Shown in pieces: positions 56,458 through 64,000 of a stretch of DNA of 64,000 bases (the stretch's first letter is position 1; the number at the start of each line of letters is the position of its first letter). Made by a program: the position numbers and the translations under genes. The stretch spans positions 496,001-560,000 of the forward strand of contig JAADJZ010000025.1 of the NCBI GenBank assembly GCA_011032825.1, given 5' to 3'. The notes under the pieces were generated by a model. That model searched no databases. It saw only the letters and a program-made list of their open reading frames with translations, and was not told where the DNA came from. The DNA comes from Massariosphaeria phaeospora. Taxonomy: Eukaryota > Ascomycota > Dothideomycetes > Pleosporales.

Positions 56458-57046
56458 CACACGATAAAAACCACCCTCAAACCCCCTACCCCCTATCCCA
56501 GAACAACTCCGCTCCACCCCCCAGCGCACTACCCTCCAGCCCCTACAGCTCCCCTCGGACCTATACCACACCCACCAACCCCAAAGCCGCGTATTCCCTG
56601 TATACGACTACATGTATCCATAGCTCTGTAGTACAACTCCGCAAGAGCAACACTGTCAGATCGGTGACAGCTGTACCAGGTCTCTGCAGAGCAGAGGATA
56701 GTTCTCCTATCATCTTTACCACACACACACACCGCTTCGACGAGAGAGGCAGCTACAAAGCCGCTCTCTCTATGACATTAAACATCTATCCATCACGCAC
56801 AGCCAGCAAAAAGGCACATATTGGACATATCATAATAGTTATTAAGGCCTACTAGCCAGCTTAGGCTAGAGGTGGTAGCACGGTGCTCTTCTGCGCTCTT
56901 CCAATGCTCCGCTATTACAAAGATTTTTAGTGTGTGGCAAAAAAAAACCAAAGAGTCTGCATGAAAAGAGTCGCAGTGCTTGATCAAAAAATAAACGCCA
57001 TACAAGATCCTCAACATTGCCTTTACAAGCCCCAGTCATATACAGC

Positions 57047-57200
57047 ATGAGAGCCGTCCTCAAATCCAGTAAAAAGGGACATGAAACCCGAAAAGCCGAG
57101 TTGGGTGACGTCAACGATACAACACGAGAGCCTTCCTCAAATCCAGTATAAAGGAAGATGAAACCCGAAAAGCCGAGCTGGGCGGCGTCAACGATACAAC
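57047..57200 (+). repeat. Tandem duplication of a 77-nt unit
   Basis: Unit 1 is 57047-57123 and unit 2 is 57124-57200, about 85% identical by eye. They share gaaacccgaaaagccgag and gtcaacgatacaac. The unit lies about 100 bases beyond the velvet stop codon, probably in its 3' untranslated region. Confidence 0.85.
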
Positions 57201-57297
57201 ATGGTGATTGCGCCACCGTACGCCGTCAACCCATTTTGGAATGCCCACATAAACCTCGCCGTGAACGCCTGTACACCTGCATATCCGGATCAAAATC

Positions 57298-58770
57298 CTA
57301 GTCCAGAACCGGGCGGCTCTGTGGTCGATGATCTTCACTTAGAGGGACGTTCGGTGGCGTGCGATACATATCGAGGGTATTCGACTCATCCCCAAAACCG
57401 AAGGATGAAGGGTTGTTGAGCCTTGGCAGGGGATAAGAAAACGACTGCTGCGACAAAGAGGGTTGTTGTATCTCGTTGAACCGCTGCTGCAATGACATCA
57501 AGCTAGGCATGCGTCCGTCAATGGTTGCCGGTTGCATCGGATTCGCATAGTAAGTCGCTGCGCTCGCACGGGCCGCATATGATGGGGCTTGGCTTGCAGA
57601 GACCTGTGGCTGATAATAAGTTTGTCCTAGACCATACGGCATCCGAGGATAGTCCGGCGAGACGTACGGGGGAGAATAGCTAGGTGCAGAGGCTACACTA
57701 TGGTCGGTGAAGTGCTCTTTCCTATCCTCAATTTCCGAGTGAGGTCGCTTGCTGGGCGGAGACATCTCGTTCGCATACGGATACTGCTGTTGTGGATTTG
57801 GCATGATGTTCGGTGCGTTAGACGGGGATTGTTCAATCGAAGCGTAAGCTCTTTTCCTTCTTTCCATGTCAGCATTGTAGACTCGTTGGAAACTGAGGCG
57901 TGCTTCTTACCCATTCTTCGTGTCTTTCCGAAGACGCATCCGCACCCCTTGATCGCAAAAGGCACGGGACAGGGACGACGATTCTGACATTCCTCGGAAA
58001 TCTTTTTGTGAGGATACTACTTGACGTTAGTCGCGCACATGTGGCAAGCAGGCTTGACATACCCTGGAAGACTTTAGAATCAACTGAACCTAGAAATTGT
58101 ACTTGGTGATGCTCTCTTTGTAAGGTTAGCAATGTTCTGAGGGGTAATGCAAGGGTACACTCACTTGTGCAGATCGAAGAGACTGAAGTGTAGTCGGTAG
58201 TGGCCCAGCAACTTCACTGAGATATCTGGGAAGACGAAGAAGCCACCATCTTTATCGTCGGTATCCTTTAGCCGATGCAACGATGATACTAGAGAGCCGC
58301 ACAAGCAACGGCTCGCGATACTATCCAATGGTTCTTTGGTGACAGCATCTGCCAGACTGCAAGTCATGAATAAGTACGGACTTGTCAGGAAATGCCTGCC
58401 AGTGTTAGTCGAAGGTGGTGGTGCCACGCCGGGGTCCACTTACTGGGCAGGATCCGTGATCGACTTGACTCTGATCTCGACGACGGGCGGCGGGTCGACT
58501 GGTTTGCGTTCTTTGACTGTCAGTGGGGTGTGTTTAGGGGACTGCCACACGGCTGAAGGATGCTCACCTTTGCCCTTGGCATCCGTAGCCACCAGCGCCA
58601 CGTCAGGCTCTTGTCGGAGAGTCAACACGATGTCATGGCTAAGAGGCAGCTGTTAGTCTAGGTCTGCTTGATGTGTAAGAGCTCTTGTCGTACCTTTGCA
58701 AGTGCGGGACAGGAGGCGGCACGGGGGCAGGAGGCTGCTGGTAGAGCTGGGTGGCGTTGTAGTGGTACAT
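57298..58770 (-). CDS. vosA: Velvet-domain developmental regulator, VosA-like
   Basis: Seven exons on the minus strand: 58770-58694, 58638-58568, 58516-58444, 58395-58165, 58115-58063, 58019-57911 and 57859-57298. The introns are 43-55 nt, every junction keeps phase, and the product is 391 aa. The velvet domain (about residues 20-205) reads VLTLRQEPDVALVATDAKGK..KPVDPPPVVEIRV, then FLTSPYLFMTCSLADA, LVSSLHRLKDTDDKDGGFFVFPDISVKLLGHYRLHFSLFDLH, and RGMSESSSLSRAFCDQGVRMRLRKD. The last part, followed by a basic NGRKRAYASIE stretch, is closest to VosA among velvet proteins; VelB and VelC are alternatives. The C-terminal half is Pro/Gln/Tyr-rich and disordered, as in VosA. Velvet proteins are NF-kB-like fungal DNA-binding factors that control spore formation, trehalose and secondary metabolism in the nucleus. 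Confidence 0.88.
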
Positions 58771-59704
58771 ATGGAGAGGATGACCTCACAGTGGGAGGCC
58801 CCGCTGTATATTCCTCGGTAGGTAGATAGTAAGAGTGGTGAGTTTGGACGGTAAAGAGGAAGAATGGGGAAGGACCACCAAGAGACGAGGAGCCCGAAAC
58901 GTTGCGGAACTAGACTTCCAGAGGCGCTGGGAGTGAGCCCCGTGGTAACGAACAAGACGGGCTGAGGTCTGAGTCTGAGTCTGAGGCGGCAGTCGGTGGT
59001 GTTGGAGCGTGGAGATGGATGTTAGAAAGAGGATGCAGGAGGGGACTGGTCAGAAGAAACAGCTTTGTACCCGGACGCGTCTTCGCTTGCGAGGCTGCAA
59101 ATTTTCTTTGAGGGAGAAATGGCGGTGGCTTGTGTGCTGTCTTGCTTTCGATAAACGATGGGGGGGCATGGACGGCCGAGTGCGGGCTTCTGGCGGGTAG
59201 CGAGAGTGGGACTGGCCGCGGCGACGAGTGGCCGACGAGGGAAAGGCGATGAACAAAGAACGGCCTCAGCAGCGCGGACACGTGGAGGCGTGAGGAGGTT
59301 GCCGGTTGGGGCCTTCCACGGTGGAGGGGGAAGGGGCAGCCGTGGCCACGGTCGACGGCCGCCCTCACACTCGCTCAGACGCTCAGCGGGACTTTATCGA
59401 GACTCCACAGCAGGCAGATATAGCTAAGCAATGCCACGGCCAGCGGCTGCTATAAGAAGGCGGCGGCAGCCCCTGAGCGGGTGGCGTCTCACGGGGAGAG
59501 GGCACTCGCGTTGCTTTCACTGCTTGCTCCCCACAGCCTCGACCCCGCGACGCACGCACGCACGCCTTGTCCGGTCTGGGTGCAGATGGAGCCCCCTCGC
59601 AGACAGACCGGTCGGCGGCGGACGGAGCCGTGGCGGTTTGGCTGCGGCTGCTGTCGTCGCCGTCGCCGTCGCAGAACTGCCCCCGGGAACGCGATGCGCC
59701 ACCC

Positions 59705-59746
59705 GCAACCTGCAACCTGCAACCTGCAACCTGCAACCTGCAACCT
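59705..59746 (+). repeat. Six exact tandem copies of gcaacct
   Basis: 7-nt unit, six copies, in the velvet upstream block; a CTGCA-rich stretch follows at about 59806-59842. Confidence 0.95.
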
Positions 59747-61945
59747 GGGCTGGCGGCGGGCTCGAGAAAACGTCGGCTACTGCTCGCCGTCGCCGCGGGG
59801 CATAGCAGACTGCAGACTGCAACTGCACCTGCAACTGCCTGAGGCGCCCGCGCTGCCGTCGCCCGTTGCTGCCCGGCTGCGCAGCCGAACCGTGGTTCCT
59901 GCGAGGCAGATGGACCCAGATGCCGGCACCGGCGGCTCCACTCTGGCTGCGACCCCCAATCGGCTGTCTCCAGTATCCAATGCTGCTGGTCACGCCCGAA
60001 GCCGGAGAGACGGGAGCTCGAGACGCCGTCGACTCCAGCACAGCAGCCAGCGGCAGAGGCTCCCCGGAAACGGAAGAAGATGCCGTGGCCGACTCAGACA
60101 GACGTGTCCTCTGGATGGGATGGAGAAGATCGTGGCCTGCGTGGACCTGCGTGCTCGAGCGAGGGTGCTACGGGGATCCGGCCTCTCCACAGTCGTCGAC
60201 CTATGGCCCACCAGTCCTGCTGCCGCCTCCGCCTCCTCTCCAGCGACGCTACCCCGCTGCCCTTGCTGCTAGTCCGGCGTTCAACGGGCGCCGTCCTGGC
60301 TCAACTCAACGTCACGGCTTGACGTTAAGGTTTCGCGGCCCCTTCGGACAGGCCTTCCGCCGCCTGGTGTGCGGGCTAGGTGGTCCAGCGCCGGCGTCGA
60401 CGCCGAGTGTGAGCTATAGCTCCGCCAGTAACAGTCGTCCGGACATTCAGCTCTTTCTCCAATGATGGCCCCAAGGCAGCTCGGCTTCCGTCTGGTCTCT
60501 CCCTCCCAAAGTCTGTCCCGACTCTTGCCGTCCGATGTCCAGCGTCCAGCTGGCGGCGGCGGATTGGTCCTTGCTCCTCTGACAGACGTAGACGCCCACC
60601 TGGGCAGTTGCAGTGTCACGGGCGAGAACGACAGGACGGTTTGTGGTCAGCGCAGTGCCGGAGACGCGATCAACCAAGGACGTCGAGCCCGCTGATGCAC
60701 ATCTGGGGGTGGAAGACGACACGGCGGGGCGGAGGCAGGGCAGGGCAGGGTGGGATTGCCAAAAAGACCGAAACAAGATGCAGCTGGGCTTTCTATTGAC
60801 ATGTCGAGCTCGCGGTGGGCGAAGGCAGCATCCACCCGCCAAGGCCGGCTTTGAAGAGAACGGGACAATAAACCGCTGTCACATTCTACCACAGCGAGGG
60901 GGACCCATGCAGCCTGGCCGGCGAGCAGTCTTCTGCTGCACAGGCGGAATCGGCGGCGGCAGAGCATGGGTGGGGGACGTCTCCAGTCGTGCGTCGATTC
61001 ATCGGCAATCCCAGGTTCGAGGGGCGGTATGGGCGTTGAACGGGGGACTCGGGTCGCATGCGGATGCAGGACTTGCAGCCACAGGCCTGAAAACACCCAA
61101 AGAGCACTCGGAATTTAGCCTTTGCAACTACTTTACTTGAGAGAGAGCGTATATATCCTCCGTTGGTGCCCAATATCCCAGGCCTCAACGCCGCCGCTCT
61201 CGTTGTCACTTACCTGGGCCTCTTACCCGTCCCTAGCCCTCAGGCACCAGATGGCGAGGTGGACATCTGTCTGCCCACCCGCCCATTCCGACCACTCGCC
61301 GGCAGTGAGCGTGGTACGAGACACGTCTACGCACATGGCGGCTGGCACGCCGGCGGTTCAGCTCTTGGGGGTGCGTCGAGTCTGGAGGCACGGCAAACTG
61401 ACAGAGCAATGGGAGCTCACGGTTGCTGGGCGGCGTCGCCTGCGGTGCATGCATGCGTTGCACGGCAGAGGCCGGCGCAGAGCTGCTGGCCAGCGCCCGG
61501 GAACGCGAGCGGTGCTGACCCTGATTGCCGCCGCGCTGCACCCGGTTGAGGCTGGCGATGCGCAGCGTGGTGTTGAGCGGGGGCGGCCGCGCGACTCTGG
61601 CACGCAGGACAGGCGGAACCACGCAAGGGGCCACGGCAGAATAGCCGTCCCGAAGCGGCACGCGGCGATGGGTGCTGTCGTTGTTGGAGAGCTTGTGCGG
61701 CGCTGCGGCGAGACGGCGAGTGCGGAGTGAGTAGGTAGCAGTGTCGAGAGTCTCGATTCGAACTGGCCGTTTGGAGCTGGCGGTGGCTGGGCGCGATGTG
61801 AGGGCAAGGGTGCAAGGTTTGGGCTTGCTGCTGATCGCATCCTGATCGCCCGGGGGAGGGTGCGCCGCTTGAGATATTCTACGATGTTACACCACGACCC
61901 ACACCCCCATTCGCTGCCGTCACGCCGTTTAGCTACGCCGCGCTC

Positions 61946-61970
61946 GATGGCTGGATGGCTGGATGGCTGG
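61946..61970 (+). repeat. Three exact tandem copies of gatggctg
   Basis: 8-nt unit, three copies plus one base. Confidence 0.95.
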
Positions 61971-62714
61971 AGACGTGGACGACTGCTCCGTACATCGTAC
62001 ACGTCTGGTGGGTGAGCCGTCGACTACGGACTGCAGCAAATTACCCGGCCCGTTGCCCTACAGCCATCACGTCCCGGGGACGAACGACCTTCGACACCAC
62101 CACCCACTGCGAGGACCGCGTCGTTCGGGCGCGTCACGGCACTCTGCCTGCAACAGCCTCCTCTGCCGCACAACGCACCCTCGGAATCCAGCGCCTGGCC
62201 ACCGTCCACCGTCCGCCGTCCCAGCGCCCGTTCTCTCGCACTCGACCGCTCCACGGCGCCCGCACGCCAGCCAGCCCGGCCGCCGTACCTGCAGCGTGCG
62301 GCTGCATATGCCGCCTGTTGGAGCTCTGCACGGCGCAACGGACGCTCCAACACGCTCCCATATGGCCTAATCATCAACCTCGCACTCCTGGCCGCCTTCG
62401 AGCAGCCATTCCGCCGTCCCGTACGCGGGCCTGCGACACGATAGATTGCCTCGCGGGCAGGACGGCCCAGGGCGAGGCGACGCCAACCCGACCTCCTCCA
62501 AACGGTTTCCGCTCCGAGCTGTGCGCTTCCGCTGCGACTCTGAGCGCGCCCTGCGACCACGACCCCAACGGCAGGCGCGCGCCCGCCCGCTGCCAGATGG
62601 GGCCCTCGTGCTGTGTTGGGCCGCCCGCCAGAGGAAGCCACCACCAGACGAGCCAGGCCCGCGCCTGCCCTCCCCAGCGTGCAAACTTTCAAAGGCGTGC
62701 GCACCTGCGCGCCC

Positions 62715-62738
62715 GCAACCGCAACCGCAACCGCAACC
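62715..62738 (+). repeat. Four exact tandem copies of gcaacc
   Basis: 6-nt unit; translated in one frame it gives the RNRNRN run that makes the overlapping long frame look artificial. Confidence 0.95.
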
Positions 62739-64000
62739 GCGCCACACAGCTGCGGCCTCACGGCACATCGTGTCGCTGCGCTGCTGGCTGCGACTTGGCC
62801 GACGGAGCTCTTCGCGCTCTTAATCTCGCCCGCAATCAATTTCGTGAGCTGTCGGCTCAGTCGCTTGACCGCCAATCTAGCGGCTGTATTCCCGCGCTGT
62901 CTTGTACTCTGGCTGCTCTGGCTGCCACCGCGCCCCGCCGCTCGCTGTCGGCTGTCCTGACACCGGCGGCAAGGCCACTATCCAGCTCTCTGTCGTCGAT
63001 AACGCGGGCCCATCCGGTCCGTGTGCACTGAGCGCATCCTGCCAGGTCGTTGTGGGCCGCGCTTGAGCCTCCCTCACAAGCTTTCAGCCATGTCAGTTCA
63101 GATCGGATCGCTGCCCTGGTGTCCCCGCCCCGGTTGACGTGGAGAACGAACCGCAGTCTGCTACAAAGGTAACTCCACGCTGGTTGGCAGGTCCCTGTCG
63201 CGCAGATATTGCGGCCAAGTGTCCCCGTCTTCGACACTCTCACTGGTGACGAACTGCATACCTACGACCCTCAGGACATCTTACGGCTGGAAAGTGCTTC
63301 CGTCATGAGACAATTGCGGAGAGTAAGCATTTTGCCGGGCTGACAAGCAGGTGGGCTATCAAGCTATGCTGCTTCCGTTGACGAGATACCTGACCTCATC
63401 CCCACTTCCCGTGCCAAATCTTATCATCAAGCTATAGTGACGAGTGCCTCTGTAGTCGGCCCCATCCGAATGGGCTAATCGGGGGCGCCCGTGCAATATA
63501 CCTCATCAGCAGCTTCGACCAATGCGAGAGTGTTTTACACAACTGGCCCCTCCTTTTTGTCTGCCCCCTCTTCCCCAGGTCCCGATGTCTCTTCCCACAT
63601 CATGACAACCATCTGCCGCTTGACAATAGCGCCGTTAGTTGCCTACTGCGACTCTGGGGCAGGGGCAGGGCATAGCAGTCTCGACGCACATCGCCGATAT
63701 ACCACCCCCACAGTCTGCGTTACCAGCAAAAGCCTCCTATTACTGGCAGTCCGCGTCTCACCGCGAGGACGAGTCGAATCTACGCCCCTCGCACTGCCAT
63801 CCCTTGCCTGTCCTGTCTAACCGGCGGACGGCACTCCACGCGGCGGGTCTCAGTGCTGCACAGCAACCCAGAACCGGCGATCACGGCATGCGGGGACTGA
63901 GCTGTTGTGCGGCCTGCATGGGAGACGGGTAGTGTGGGCTTTTGATGTGGGCCAAGGGGCCGCTCGTTATGCGCATGCGCGCTGTGACTGGTTACGCAGA

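Larger units (their letters stand above)
55955..57297. other. Intergenic region with tandem and dispersed short repeats
   Basis: 1.34 kb without a supported gene. It holds three copies of a 44-nt unit (56249-56457) and a 77-nt tandem duplication (57047-57200). The right end is the 3' region of the velvet gene. Confidence 0.5.
58771..64000. other. 5.2-kb GC-rich gene-poor block upstream of the velvet gene
   Basis: No coding region I can support on either strand. The longest frame (61955-63031 plus, 358 codons) has an Arg/Ala/Pro-rich composition expected of random GC-rich DNA, overlaps an equally long frame on the other strand (62024-62875) and includes a translated microsatellite (RNRNRNR). 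Short tandem repeats are at 59705-59746, 61946-61970 and 62715-62738. It may be a long promoter or leader of the velvet gene, or the promoter of a gene beyond 64000. Confidence 0.45.

Noticed and set aside
59481..60272. 263-codon open frame with CNLQPATCNLQPAT
   Set aside because: The apparent peptide repeat is the gcaacct microsatellite in translation; other frames are equally open.
61955..63031. 358-codon open frame
   Set aside because: Arg/Ala/Pro-rich random-GC composition, translated microsatellite (RNRNRN), a long overlapping frame on the other strand and no domain.
1..64000. Secondary-metabolite cluster
   Set aside because: No polyketide synthase, NRPS, terpene synthase or P450 seen; the SDR, MDR and Zn2Cys6 genes alone do not make a cluster.

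Overview
The window is nuclear DNA of a filamentous ascomycete, most likely a dothideomycete-type mould. The genes carry many short spliceosomal introns (43-109 nt, GT..AG, apart from a 185-nt intron and one unresolved longer gap). The protein families are typical of filamentous fungi: BYS1/thaumatin-like secreted proteins, Zn2Cys6, APSES, homeobox-C2H2 and velvet regulators. A nuclear tRNA-Ser(UGA) gene is present. There is no operon structure, CRISPR array, recognisable transposase or plasmid feature. Exon coordinates below were worked out by hand from splice consensus, reading phase and conserved residues; they have not been checked against transcripts.

Layout. 0-11 kb: a membrane-anchored SDR (-), two convergent BYS1-domain secreted proteins, mitochondrial acetyl-CoA acetyltransferase (+), tRNA-Ser (-), and a divergent pair made of a Zn2Cys6 factor (-) and a SnoaL-like/medium-chain dehydrogenase fusion (+). 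11.5-19.6 kb: DNA topoisomerase II (+), a gamma-glutamylcyclotransferase/AIG2-like pseudogene broken by two in-frame stops, and a multi-pass membrane protein of unknown function. 19.6-25.8 kb: a 6-kb stretch with no gene I can support, ending at an APSES factor of the Xbp1 type. 27.5-31.5 kb: a glutathione transferase with a CPWAHR motif, the spliceosomal protein Snu23 and a fungal protein with a Cys cluster (all -). 33.5-46.7 kb: a homeobox plus C2H2 transcription factor (+), a histidine-phosphatase-superfamily protein, a 5'-nucleotidase-type metallophosphoesterase and an ING-like PHD-finger protein (all -).

47.3-55.9 kb: an unrecognised 758-aa protein built from two copies of one domain (+), convergent with an HSPA12-like Hsp70 ATPase (-). 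These are followed by a frameshifted BYS1 remnant and a second copy of the unknown membrane-protein family. The window therefore holds dispersed paralogues of two families: BYS1 at 2.4, 3.6 and 52.7 kb, and the membrane family at 18.4 and 53.7 kb. 57.3-58.8 kb: a seven-exon velvet-domain regulator, VosA-like (-). Upstream of it, 58.8-64 kb is GC-rich, full of short tandem repeats and apparently without genes. Both gene-poor blocks lie directly upstream of developmental regulators (Xbp1-type and velvet), which suggests long promoters or leaders.

The genes do not form one pathway. The most system-like unit is the divergent Zn2Cys6 / SnoaL-MDR pair. The most novel protein is the two-repeat 758-aa protein.
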